Assembly: GCA_030386875.1 (NCBI GenBank)
Contig: CM059578.1
Location: 26,583,009-26,647,008, forward strand
DNA from: Morinoia aosen
Taxonomy: Eukaryota > Arthropoda > Malacostraca > Amphipoda > Talitridae
Direction of reading: 5' to 3'
DNA length: 64,000 nt
Both the position numbers and the translations under genes were made by a program. Below, piece by piece: positions 47,701-57,739 of the stretch. Every line of letters starts with the position of its first letter. Within the stretch, counting starts at the first letter, position 1. The notes below the pieces were generated by a model. The model was not told the DNA's origin. It saw nothing but the letters and a program-made list of their open reading frames with translations, and ran no database searches.

Positions 47701-48189
47701 ATTCCAAAACGAACCTTAAAATCTCTAACCTATTGGAATGCTTAAACCTTAATCTTAAATGCGAACCCTGGGTAAGGTTACTAACCCCATTTTTTCCTCT
47801 TTGACCCGGCATAATTGCCTCTTGATCGGGATTATTGTTCAAGGTAATGTCAAGTGAAATTTATGGTTATTTTGGCTTATTGAAATTATCTGAAATTATG
47901 AGTTAGTTTTCGTCATGTTCAATTAAGTATTTAAGAGAATATTCTGTTTTATGACAGAACTCCCGTTGATGACCTTCGCACTTATCGTTGCTGTGGAACC
48001 TTCAATGTTCTTCAATGTTCTTAATGAAGAAAAGCTAGCGACATCGTGTGTCTTTTAAGCGTAATCTACTCGACTCATCTCTGGCTTCGATCCAATTTAT
48101 GTCCTAAATTTCGTCAAACCGCTCCTAGACACGCTTGTGGAAGCGCCGACGATCTCTTACTTTGAATAAAGTTTTGGCAGCTCCCGTCT
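44721..48189. repeat. Core of the large inverted repeat, with smaller nested inverted repeats
   Basis: No gene recognised. Smaller inverted pairs are visible: 45410-45480 with 45815-45890 (share CGTTAGCTTCCGTTATT and its complement), 45710-45770 with 45895-45955 (ATGAATGACATTCTGCTCGC and its complement), and 46237-46362 with 46665-46795 (share AATGTTGAGGATTATTCGGG and its complement). A third copy of the ATGACATTCTGCTCG block is at 47044. These look like one or more foldback elements placed between the arms. The frame at 47316-47531 has no domain. Confidence 0.6.
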
Positions 48190-49815
48190 CTGTAAAGCGG
48201 CCCATAGACGATCAATTTTATTGTCAATATAATTGACAATGATGAATATTGACAATTATATTGATCGTCTGTGGGCTTCATTGACGACCGTCAATTAATT
48301 GACTCAATGTATTGACGCAATAAAATCGGTTTGAGCCCGTGGACGATACATTTCATTGTCAATATAATTGTCAATGATGAACATTGACAATGATATTGAT
48401 CGTGTGTGGGCTTGATTGACGACCGTCAATTAATTGACTCAATGTATTGACGAAATCAAATCATTTTGATTTTTTATTGATGGTCCGTCAATATATTGAA
48501 ACGTCCATTTGGACGCGTCAATATATTGCGTCAATATTTCATTCTGAGCTCCGGAAGTCGTAGTGTATACACCTGGAAATACTTCGAATTTTATTTATGT
48601 GTACTCGCAGATCTGTTACTTCTTGCATGCTGGAGTGCGCTGCTACGAATATGTGGTACTTTTTATGTCTTATTATGAAAAATATCATTTGAATTTAGTG
48701 AACTAATTTTATTTATAATTATTAACCTATTTATTAGCATTATGTAGAAAAGTAAAAACTTGGGACTTTTTCCTTGGAATCTGCAACTTTCGTACAGCTA
48801 AATCTGGTACTTTTAACAAAATACGTAGGGCAAGTTATGGCAACCAGGGCTGAGGGTGCTTACAAACCAAAAGACTGAAAGCGAAAAAGCAAGCGAGAGA
48901 GAAAGATGTCAGCAGGATCTATCACACACAAAATAACACACAGTTTGCTCCTAAATGTCATAGAGAGAAGTCTATACCAGAAACGAGCAGTACAAGCATG
49001 TGTTTGTAACGTTGATTTCATTCCTACTTCATCCCATTGCTTTGAAACTGTAATCTGTCCCTGTGCTTTGGATTTTTTGAGTTCGAAATGCGAAGTACAG
49101 CATTAACTTCGAGTATCAGAAGTTCAGTGTATGCTGGAGGAATTGAGCAGTACGCCAACCTTATCGACATCTCACCGCGCACTACCAGGCAGCCAGCTTC
49201 TAGCTGCAACTTTCAAGCGTGAAATAATCTTCGAGTCGGTTTCTCGCCTCAATCTTCAGTCTTTCGCGCTCGCTCTCTTGCTTGCTTGCAGTGTATGCAC
49301 TACCATAGGAATCCATGTTAATCAATTCAAGCTCGCTTGCTTTCTCTCATCAAATCGTTGGTTGTGCAGGCATCCTGACACTTTAGATATTTAATAGCTA
49401 GGTCTATATGTTTTCGCTTAAACCTTGCTGTAAAGTTTGGATTGTAGATATTAGCTAAAAAAATCTAGATAGTTTTTTTAGCTTGCTTGATATTATCTTG
49501 CGGGAATTACACCTAAGCGATGCATATGATATATTACTCAAAATTAATATTATGCATTCGCTGTAATGTTTACTACTTCATTCTCATAATATTTGCTGAT
49601 TTACTTAACCAAATTATTTGAATAGCGAACTTACCACGTTCAGGCCGCGTTATGTTCAGATTATGAAGCAGACCAAGACGGCTACTACCATGTTTTTGGG
49701 CCACCATAGTGCAACTTTTAACTGTGATCATATGGTTGTTATGCTAAAGCACATCTCATACGGCAAACCTATTGATGATGTTTAAATGCCTCCAACAAAA
49801 TGCACAAACATCAAA
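48190..49815. repeat. Right arm of the 6.7-kb inverted repeat
   Basis: Mirror of 43091-44720. It begins TAA AGCGGCCCATAGACGATCAA, a Harbinger-like end with its TAA target site, and ends inside an hAT transposase frame that continues past the arm to 50065. Confidence 0.85.
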
Positions 49816-50065
49816 AATGTATTGTATCCTCATTTCGAAAAACTGACCAATGATAATGGCAACAATAAGTTCAGTTTATTATTGGACGAAAGTAATGATA
49901 TTTAAATCATGAAACTACTTGGGGTATCAGTTATATGTATACTACAGCGATATATCTGAAAAGGGAAATCAATTTAGGAATTGCAGAATTAGTAAAATGT
50001 GATGCAGATAGAATTGTGACAGCATTAAAACAATTGTTGATGAGTAAGTATTTGAGCATTGATAA
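49640..50065 (+). pseudogene. hAT-type transposase fragment
   Basis: Plus-strand peptide MKQTKTATTMFLGHHSATF and DHMVVMLKHI, then TKCTNIKNVLYPHFEKLT, NNKFSLLLDESNDI and (after a frameshift) INLGIAELVKCDADRIVTAL. This is the region around the first catalytic Asp (SLLLDESTD) of the ZBED/hAT-like transposases common in animals. One in-frame TAA near 49783, another TAA near 49902 and a frameshift make it dead. It breaks off where Harbinger sequence begins. Confidence 0.8.
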
Positions 50066-50073
50066 TTGCATTG

Positions 50074-50490
50074 CTAAAGGGAGTGACAAACGCCAGTCGC
50101 CAGATATCTCAGCGTGAGCAACAGCCGTTGGCTAGGTGATATCGGTTCTAGCATGTTTGTTGATTCTTTCTGTATATATGGAGTGAAGAGATGGAAAAGT
50201 TCATCAAACGATTTAGTGTCCATTCGAAGATAGCTCTTGAAATCTTCTGGCTTATTTACACGTAATTCTTTCAGCAATGCGTCGATTCCGAATATTCTGC
50301 CACGTTTCCTGAGCCAGTTTTTGGCCCATGTCTTGCATTTACACGGAGATTTTCTTGAAGTTGAAATTGCCAACGCGAGCGCTACAATGGTAATTACTTC
50401 GTCGTTTATCACGTACGGCATCCGCAGAGCAAATGACAGGTTTTCATCAATTACATTGATGCAAAGGTTGACGCCGCCAGTGGGCAACAA
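50074..50490 (-). pseudogene. PIF/Harbinger transposase, N-terminal part
   Basis: The minus-strand frame includes CKTWAKNWLRKRGRIFGIDA, LLKELRVNKPEDFKSYLRMD and ISPSQRLLLTLRYLATG. These are the N-terminal helical region of HARBI1-like transposases (W.R.W...R...G....LL.EL, F..Y.RM....F..L, and the ..RL..TLR.LATG block). It stops right after LATG, before any catalytic Asp, where hAT sequence takes over. It lies against Harbinger-type subterminal repeats at 50490-50770, consistent with a 3'-truncated element. Confidence 0.85.
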
Positions 50491-50771
50491 AAAATCTCAT
50501 CAATATATTGAGTCAATGATATTGACAATTAAATTGATCGTCTATGGGCTCAAACTGATTTTATTGCGTCAATACATTGAGTCAATTAATTGACGGTCGT
50601 CAATCAAGCCCACAGACGATCAATATAATTGTCAATATTCATTATTGTCAATTATATTGACAATAAAATTGATCGTCTGTGGGCCGCTTTAGTGGGCAAA
50701 AAAAAATCTCGTCAATATATTGAGTCAATGATATTGACAATTAAATTGATCGTCTATGGGCCGCTTTAGAT
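50491..50771. repeat. Harbinger subterminal repeats and ends
   Basis: Repeated ATTGACAATTAAATTGATCG and GTCAATTAATTGACGGTCGT blocks, with two ends reading ATCGTCTGTGGGCCGCTTTA (near 50695) and ATCGTCTATGGGCCGCTTTA (near 50770). GGGCCGCT plus TTA fits an AGCGGCCC inverted end with a TTA/TAA target, as in the arms of the large inverted repeat. Confidence 0.7.
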
Positions 50772-52736
50772 CCGGTAGGTCAGAATTTTGATCCCATTGC
50801 TAGTGTAGTGGAAAATAGCGAGGTTGATGGCTATTTGGAGAATTTGTTCAGCGTGGAGTCTATTGGGCTGAAGGAAGATTCTTCAGACTTTGACGAGCTT
50901 CAGGTAGCCAAATTTGCAGAGTCTGTTGAACAAAGAGGAGACGAATATTATGTCGAGCTTCCTTGGTACTCGGAAAAACTGTCTAAAGTTTATTGTGGTT
51001 TTGTAATAGCAAAATCTGTGTTAGATAGAGTTGTTACAGACCTGAGGTCGAGGAATCTCTTCGAAATTTACGGGGGAGTATTTAAACAACAACTTGATGA
51101 TGGAATTATCGAAGAAATTGATTTGAAACAGTTGAATAAAACTGACCATTCATGGATACCGCACCGGCCAGTTGTTAAGTGTGATACTCAATCTACAACT
51201 AAAGTGCGGCCAGTGTTGAATTGCTCTTGTAAGACTAAAAATTCATTTTCTGTTAATCAGTGTGCTTATCCTGGTATAAACTTATTGCAGACAATTTTCT
51301 TTCTATTGATGAATATTAGATACAACTTGTATCTTTTAATATCCGACATCCGGCAGGCTTTCCTGAGAATTAAATTGAAGTCAGTGTTCGATAGAAACAG
51401 GTTTTCTATTTTGTGGTACGATGACTTTGGAGAATTAAAAGCATACAGATATAAGTCAATAGTGTTTGGATTCGTTTCTCCACCATTCATTTTAAACTAC
51501 ATAATTAAGTTGCACGTGTCAAAGTACCCTAAAGATCTTTGTTCAAAATTTTTGTTGAATTATTTTTACGTTGATAATTTATTCATTACGGGCAATAGCC
51601 TGGAGGTGCTTCGTGGGTTGTACGAGCAAGCCTGCTCTCGCATGAACTAGGGAAATTTTGAATTGCGTTCATGGGTATCAAACTCTGATTTCCTTAATTC
51701 TTTGTACAGCAAGGACAGCCGTGGAGCTCAGCATGAAGCAGGTTGTGAAAATCTTTTGGGTTATTTGTATTTGCCGAATTCAGACTCAATGAAGCTCGGT
51801 AAAGTGGAGTTCTCAAGCGGGAAACCGTGTAAACGATCAGTCTTATCCTCCCTTGCTAAAATAATCGATCCTCTGGGCCTTTATTTTCCGGTGCTTGCTG
51901 GTCTCAAGATTTTACTGAGGGATCTGTGGATTCGTAAGCTCGGGTGGGATGAGGACCTGCCAGAGACTCTAGCGGCGCAGTGGAATAGGCTTAGGAAGGA
52001 TTCGTTGTCTCTCACTTCAGTATATTTTGAGCGAAAAGTTGCAGACGAAGGCGATAACGTACAATTGATAATCTTTACAAATGCTTCGAAGGATATGTAC
52101 GGTTTTTGTGTTTATTTGAAGTCTGAAAACTCTCCTGAAGGTAAACCTAATCTTATCTTTGCTAAGGGGAAAAGTGCTCCCCTCAAATCGAAAACTATCC
52201 CTACATTAGAACTGTTGGCAGTTTTTTGGCTCTGAAATGTTTCTTTAGCGTCTATGAGTCTTTGTAAAGTTTTCAATTAAAAGAAATTTTCATTTGTGTA
52301 GACTCCCAGGTGGTCATCTCTTGGATCTTATCTGGGAACGTAAAAACGAAAAATGTGTTTGCGCGTAACCGTGTGAAAGATATAAAATCTTTGCTTTCAG
52401 AAATAGCTGTAAAAACTGGTGTGCAGATAAAGTTCAGGTACGTCTGTTCTAGCGTAAATCCTGCCGACATGGTATCTCGTGGGGTAGGGGCTGAGCGATG
52501 GATGCGTAATCTGGATTTTTGGAAACATGGGCCTGATTTTCTTCAAAGCACCCCAGTTAGTTGGCCACAAAGTTCTAATTCCTGTTTGTCTCGGGAGTCT
52601 GCAGAGTTGGTTTCAAATCCTTCTTTTTAAGAGGATAAGAAACCTGTGGTTCAAATTGATAGGTATTCTAAGTTGAGAACTCTGCTATTTGTAACTGCAT
52701 TCTTGTATCTATTTATTGATTGACTTTCCTCAATAA
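50772..52736 (+). pseudogene. BEL/Pao retrotransposon pol remnant (RT and RNase H)
   Basis: One long frame from 50772 to 52235 with a single TAG at 51648-51650. It carries HSWIPHRPVVKCDTQSTTKV, a RPV.NCS motif, LISDIRQAFLRI (first catalytic Asp), SPPFILNYIIKLH and NYFYVDNLFITG (the YVDD box, here YVDN). After the stop come LSSLAKIIDPLGLYFPVL and an RNase H start IFTNASKDMYGFCVYL, then TIPTLELLAVF. A shifted frame (52310-52630) contains YVCSSVNPADMVSRG, the BEL-type RNase H end, and VVQIDRYSKLRTLLFVTAFL lies near 52650. Gag, protease, integrase and LTRs are absent. The Asn in YVDN and the stop show it is inactive. It abuts Harbinger sequence at its left edge. Confidence 0.9.
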
Positions 52737-52890
52737 ATAATGATCTCATTAAAGACTTGTATCTAGGCACTTTTAGTTTTTGCAATTCTTATAACTGCTG
52801 TCATGATCATGCCACACTTGATATGTAAGCCATTCGAGTAGGCTTTCCCGACATTTATTTTGTTTCATACATTTCATACATTTGTTTCAG

Positions 52891-53074
52891 CTGAATCATG
52901 GAGCTAGCTGAAATCAAAAAACTTCCTTCAGCATCGTTTGCTAGCAAGTCGGCCGTGTATCGGGCTTTAGGTAAAATATTAAAAATTGCTCGCAGCAAAA
53001 AGGCGCAGGGCATCTTCGAGCGTCTTGAAAAAAAGGATCCAGAGTTCAAAGCAGAACTCCAGCGAGTTGTTATC
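52891..53074 (+). CDS. Unrecognised gene, exon with start codon
   Basis: First visible exon of a plus-strand gene that continues to the right edge. The acceptor TTTGTTTCAG ends at 52890 and the donor ATC|GTAAGTATG follows 53074. The ATG at 52898 is taken as the start because all three frames have a stop inside this exon near its 5' end (the ATG frame has TGA two codons before), so the exon opens with 5' UTR. It encodes 59 residues starting MELAEIKKLPSASFASKSAV, then a basic amphipathic helix (YRALGKILKIARSKKAQGI and FERLEKKDPEFKAELQRVVI). I know no family with this N-terminus. It ends in phase 0. A BEL/Pao remnant ends about 150 bp upstream. Confidence 0.75.
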
Positions 53075-53516
53075 GTAAGTATGATTGAATCAAACAGAAT
53101 CAAACAAAGTAAAAACTAACACAAATCACATTGCCACATAGCGCTAACTTGATATAAATTCGGTTATAACTGCCATTTTCTGGATGTTTTGCAAGCGAAT
53201 CTTTTACCAACTATCTATTTACGGTGTTTTCTTCTCTATGACCACAAAGCTGATGAGTATGCTTGCTTTGACTACGACGAATCTTTCTCGACAACGTATA
53301 GTGAAGCACTGCCAAGCTTGCCAGTGACGCGCTACTTCAGTCACGCGAACGTACGTGTGAACGCGAGTGTTTTGACCACACTAGGAAGTCTCATCCTCCC
53401 TTATAATTTACTTCGTACGAGTCAGTCTCTTACTTCCATCCCCACGATAGTGGATAAACAATCAATACAGAAAAAAAATTTAATTGAAAATCCTATGATG
53501 TAATTTCTCGTTACAG
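53075..53516 (+). other. Intron 1 of the unrecognised gene
   Basis: A 442-bp interval with GT...AG borders (GTAAGTATG, TTACAG). No repeat family seen. The frame at 53189-53503 inside it has no domain. Confidence 0.65.
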
Positions 53517-53580
53517 AAACCTCGCGTGGGCGCTGCAGGCAAGAAGTTGCCTCCTGGAAGCAGCCTTGGCGTCTGCGCTG
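53517..53580 (+). CDS. Same gene, second exon
   Basis: A 64-nt exon: acceptor CTCGTTACAG ending 53516, donor GCTG|GTGAGG. It encodes KPRVGAAGKKLPPGSSLGVC, a basic, Pro/Gly-rich linker. It starts in phase 0 as the previous exon requires and ends with one base (G) of the next codon. Confidence 0.75.
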
Positions 53581-53619
53581 GTGAGGAATTTTTTGTAGTT
53601 GTTACTAGTGATGTAGCTT

Positions 53620-54240
53620 ACTCAATTCATGGAACAAAAATCTAATGTTGTTGCAAATATTGAAGAAAAGCTTGCACGCTATTCCTGTTGTCATGCATCC
53701 ATTAACACATGTGATTATTTTTATAGATCTATGCAAGCATATCGTGTAAGATTGCGAAGTCGTTTCAAGGGTAAGAATGCACAGAAGCAAATACAATGCT
53801 GTGATAAAGAATGTTCTAGGCGCACGCCTTAAAGACAATTGGTTACTGACATAAGAGATAAAAAATGTAGTTTGTTGCTGGATAAGAAGAAAAATACATC
53901 CATCTATGAAATGTAACGTATTATTATATATTTTAGTAAGAGCAAAAAAAATTGTTTACACCTTCTTAAGTCTGGTTGCATTGTCTAGTGATGCTGATGG
54001 CATTGTTGAGGTATTGAAAAATGAGCTTGCAAAATAGGTACTTTCAATGCCAGTGTTATGGTAGGAGTGAACAAAGGTGTGTTTAAGAAGCTGGAAAAAG
54101 AACTTCCATCGTTGATTCTTGTTAGATGTGTCTGTCATTCACTGCAATTAGCAATATCCCACGCCTCACCTGAGGTTCTGCCTGGAAATTAGGAATTTCC
54201 AATTGCAAAAATACATAAATGGTTAGCCTACTTCTATAAC
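53620..54240 (+). pseudogene. hAT-type transposase remnant in intron 2
   Basis: Plus-strand pieces SCCHASINTCDYFYRSM, then (past a stop) LVTDIRDKKCSLLLDKK, DADGIVEVLKNELAK and NASVMVGVNKGVFKKLEKEL followed by LVRCVCHSLQLAIS. The last is the diagnostic DN..VM.G...G....L....P.L....C..H.L.L block of hAT transposases. Several stops and frameshifts. The right side ends where a Tc1/mariner-like end begins at 54241. It belongs to the same family as 49640-50065 but is a different copy. Confidence 0.85.
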
Positions 54241-54563
54241 TTTAACATAAGGTAGCGATCGTCGAAATGAACACCCTTTTATTTTATTAAGGTATGGTGT
54301 AAAATGCTTAGTTAAAGAGTTACAAGGACTTGAAGTTGGACAGTTATTAAAACTAATTCGCACTCTCTCTTGCGGAGACGAATCCAAGGCGGTAAACTGC
54401 GGCATATCAATGGCAAGGATACGAAATGAGAAGTTTAGCAAGTATGTGAAACATATATTATTATTAATTAACTTCAACTTTTTAATGTTGTGATAAGGAG
54501 AAAGCATTTTCGACAGTAGTTATTATGAGTACAACAAACGAAACCGTAAACTAGGTTACATTG

Positions 54564-55404
54564 TTACAAAAATTGTTCAAAATGCCGCCCATTTGTTTCG
54601 ATGCAGGCGTTCAAACGCCTCTCCAAAGATTGGCGGACGCGAGCAAAGATACCAGGAGTTTCACAAATTCTTTCCGAGGTTTCAACAATCCTACCCATCA
54701 GGTCCTCTTCGGATTGAATCGGTGTTTCATACAATAAACGTTTCATATGCCCCCAGAAAAAAGTAATCTAGGGGCGTAATATCAGGAAATCTTGGTGACC
54801 ACGCGAAGGGACCGCCACGGCCTATCCAGGGATTGGGATATCGGGCATCCAATAATTGCCTAACTGCAACCGCAAAGTGTGCATGAGCACCATCATGTTG
54901 AAAATACATTCCTCTGATGTCAGCGAAAGGTACATTTTCCAGTAGTTCTGGCAATACTTCATTAAGGAAAATGTAATACGTACGTCCATTTAGTCTCTCT
55001 GGTATGATGTATGGCCCAATCAGATGGTCACCAATAATTCCTGCCCAAACATTTACGGCGAATCTAACCTGATGTCGAAATTGTCATGTAACATGTGGAT
55101 TGTTGCCAGACCACATGTGCAGGTTATGGAGATAGAGTATTCCTTCTCAAGGAAATGACGCTTCGTCTGTGAATAAGACTCGTGATGGGAAACGAGGTTG
55201 TTGATCTGTTTTCTGTTGAAACCACCTCGCAAATTCAACACGACGTTCGAAATCTTCCCGTGCGTGCAATTTCTGCAAACGCTGAAAGTGAAATGGGTGT
55301 TGACCACTGTTAAGTAGTACTTGCCACGCAGTAGTTTTGCTTAAATGTAAAGCCCGTGCACAAGAACGAGTGCCTGAAGTAGGATTGTTTCGAAAATATT
55401 CTAA
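54564..55404 (-). pseudogene. Tc1/mariner-like transposase, catalytic part
   Basis: Read on the minus strand: EYFRNNPTSGTRSCARALHL and SKTTAWQVLL (second helix-turn-helix), PFHFQRLQKLHAREDFERRV, SRVLFTDEASF (first catalytic Asp), FRHQVRFAVNVWAGIIGDHL, GMYFQHDGAHAHF (second Asp) and WIGRGGPFAWSPRFPDITPL then DYFFL (third Asp). By my count 41 residues separate the second and third Asp. The end is LLYETPIQSEEDLMGRIVET. Damage: a frameshift just after TDEASF, a TGA in place of the usual Trp after NPHVT near 55090, and a frameshift after DYFFL near 54755. Inactive. Confidence 0.9.
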
Positions 55405-56478
55405 AGTCGCGTACTCACTTGTAGACATGTTGCGCGATTTTGGTCTCTGAGACCTGTCTAGCGCAGTCTACGTAGAGGCGTCTATAAACCAACCGTCATC
55501 CGCAAGTCGGTTGCAAGACCAAAAGTCTCAGGTCTATAGTCTCCCGATCGGAATGGGAGACAGCGTGCAACGGTAGACATGTTGCGCCACGTTTTGCTAG
55601 TATATACGACATTTGCAAAGATAGACGATACGCACAGGGTTGCCGGATTGGCCATTTCATGGCCAATTTACACAAAATTGACATTTTAAATGCATTAGCC
55701 ATGAGAAAATATACTTGGCAATTTTTTACCTATATCATACGACTATCGGTTGGTGACACAATATTGTCAATGTATCAAGTTAAATAGTATTGTGAGGTAT
55801 TATTTAACAATATCTATAAATTTTTAGGTGGCTATTTTTTACTTTTTCTCATAAAATGTGACTCCATCTTCCACCTCCAACCCATCACATTCCCCATTGT
55901 CTGACGATTCGCATGACAGTTATTCTGCAAATCAAAATACATCACCTGTTCCATTTCAGTAGCAATCAGAGTCAAGGGTTGAAGGTATCAATGATATGCA
56001 AGAATTTCTGTGGTGCATGAACACCTGTACCAATATGTAATTAGAACAATAATGCCTGAAACTTGTGAGTTTGTTCATGAAAGGCGATGTTAGAAAAGTC
56101 GTTAGTAGCATATTTTGATGAGAAAGTAAAGGACCTTAGTTCATCATACAACAGTATTGACGTAAGATTCATCCATTCGGACTTTCTTCGTTTTTGATTT
56201 TATTACTACGTACTAAGAGTATAATTAGCTCCATTTTTTGTGGTCGAACGCTATCTTGCTTGCTTTCTTGTGCAAGATTTACTATTGTACTGGAATAATA
56301 TGAACAAGGAAGCAGTACATGTCAATATAACTCATAGCTTTTCTTTGAAAAATTAACAGGTATAGACAGTAAAATATCTTGTACTCTTAATACCCAACGG
56401 TATGTAACCATTAAATCATTTGAGTTAGAGGCATCTATTTTAAGCCCTGAATAATATATTTTTAATAAGATACGTGAG

Positions 56479-57060
56479 TTATCGTGGGCCATAGGCTTTT
56501 TTTCTGTAAGATATTCCCCCAATCCACGAGTGCGGAGCGTATCCGAAAGGAGGTCCAAAACTTGAATAAATACTTCCGTTTAATGTAAATTCGTGTTTCA
56601 TATATACCTTTACATGTTTTAATGATGAGGTTATTACTTCGCAAACCTCTGGTACCATCTGCGATATTGCCTGCTTAGACATTCTCAACGTATACATGAG
56701 GCTCGTGAAAGAGTCTCCACTTGCTAAGAAACGCAGTGTGACTGCTAGTCGAAGAGAAGCTGGGATAGATTCTCTAAATTTTGTATTCATTTTCGTTATC
56801 AGTCCTTCAACCATCAGCAGCAAATCTTCAAAATCAGTAGGGGTTAGGCGTGTGAAATTTCGAAAACCCATGGCGTCTTCCAGTCTTAATTTATTTAATA
56901 ATGAAATTCCGAGACTAAGTCTTTCTGCAAACACTTTGTGATTCCACCAAGGTTTACGTGTTCTCGTTCTTTCACTAGCAATTAGCGCTAAGCAGGAACT
57001 TACTCCGCACAAAGCAATATCCTCCATGACGTACCGCCTGAGACTAAACGAGAAATTCAA
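56479..57060 (-). pseudogene. PIF/Harbinger transposase, N-terminal part
   Basis: 193-codon frame with RTRTRKPWWNHKVFAERLSL, LLNKLRLEDAMGFRNFTRLT, FEDLLLMVEGLITKMNT, then SIPASLRLAVTLRFLASGDS and SFTSLMYTLRMSKQAISQMV. This is the HARBI1-like N-terminal layout (W...L..R...G....LL..LR..D...F.NF.RM....F..LL, ..RL..TLRFLASG, then the helix-turn-helix). After residue about 150 it no longer resembles the family, and neither the catalytic Asp pair nor the final Glu can be found. Probably an internal deletion, leaving a non-autonomous element. Confidence 0.9.
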
Positions 57061-57093
57061 ATCGTAGTGCGGACGCTAGGCGAGGCAAAACCG

Positions 57094-57224
57094 GAGTCTA
57101 TAGACGGTCGATAGACATGTCTATAGACATGTCTATGGACGGTCTATAGAAGGTGTATAGACATGTCTATAGACGGTGTATAGACATGTCTATAGACGGT
57201 CTATAGACCATGTTTATAGACACG
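57094..57224. repeat. Subterminal palindromic array in the Harbinger element
   Basis: About ten occurrences of TCTATAGAC or TATAGACATGTCTATAGAC just inside the right inverted end. Subterminal repeats are commonly transposase binding sites; that role here is inference. Confidence 0.75.
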
Positions 57225-57257
57225 TCGCGCAACATGTCTACAAGTGAGTACGCGGCT

Positions 57258-57500
57258 TAAGACACCTTCCACCTTGTCGGGTTCTGCTACTCTCCTTTGG
57301 CATCTTCCTTCAGGTCGTGGTCGGTGAAATGATCCGTGTTCACGTGAACTCCGGTGTATGGCTGTGAATGTTTGACGCGATGGAACACGTCTGTTAGGAC
57401 GCCTTTCTGCGTAAATTCGAACAGCCTCCCTAGAATTTCCATTTGCTTCACCAAACACTAGGTGCATATCCGTCAATTCAGCATTGGATCCTCCCTCCAT
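57258..57500 (-). pseudogene. Tc1/mariner-like transposase, N-terminal part
   Basis: The minus-strand frame starts at 57500 (MEGGSNAELTDMHLVFGEAN) and continues SREAVRIYAERRPNRRVPSR, QTFTAIHRSSREHGSF, the DUF4817-type helix-turn-helix head found on one group of arthropod Tc1/mariner-like transposases. Its last genuine codon is the TTA at 57260-57258. The frame then enters the Harbinger end. The codon phase matches the other half at 55404. Confidence 0.9.
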
Positions 57501-57739
57501 TGCTGGTGATACATTTGCAGCCGAAGAAGTACTAACAGTAAACTAACTAATCTTTGTCGTTGATGTCGAGGAGCACTCAGAATATCGGATGAAAAGTAAC
57601 TTCACATATTTGTAACTTTTTAACTAAGCATTTAGACCATACCTTAATAGAATAAAAAGTGTTCATTTCGACGATCGCTACCCTATGTTAAAGTTTGGCA
57701 ACAAAAGTGTCGGCACCCTGTATATATACGCAAAATCAT

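Larger units (their letters stand above)
55405..57257. mobile_element. PIF/Harbinger element inserted in the Tc1/mariner-like transposase
   Basis: 1,853 bp, bounded by TAA on both sides (55402-55404 and 57258-57260), the 3-bp target of this superfamily. The inverted ends match for 33 bp with one mismatch: the left starts AGTCGCGTACTCACTTGTAG and the right, complemented, starts AGCCGCGTACTCACTTGTAG. Inside is a partial transposase at 57060-56479 on the minus strand. The rest to 55440 has no clear second ORF. Confidence 0.92.
54241..57720 (-). mobile_element. Tc1/mariner-like element (DUF4817-type), split by a Harbinger insertion
   Basis: Inverted ends: 54241-54330 pairs with about 57610-57693, sharing CTTTAACATA, GGTAGCGATCGTCGAAATGA and AAGGTATGGT. 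The right end extends outward to a CAGGGTGCCGACAC block (complement, near 57719), a tail that the left end lacks, so about 25-30 bp of the left terminus is lost. The transposase is on the minus strand in two parts, 57500-57258 and 55404-54564, divided by the element at 55405-57257. Confidence 0.8.
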
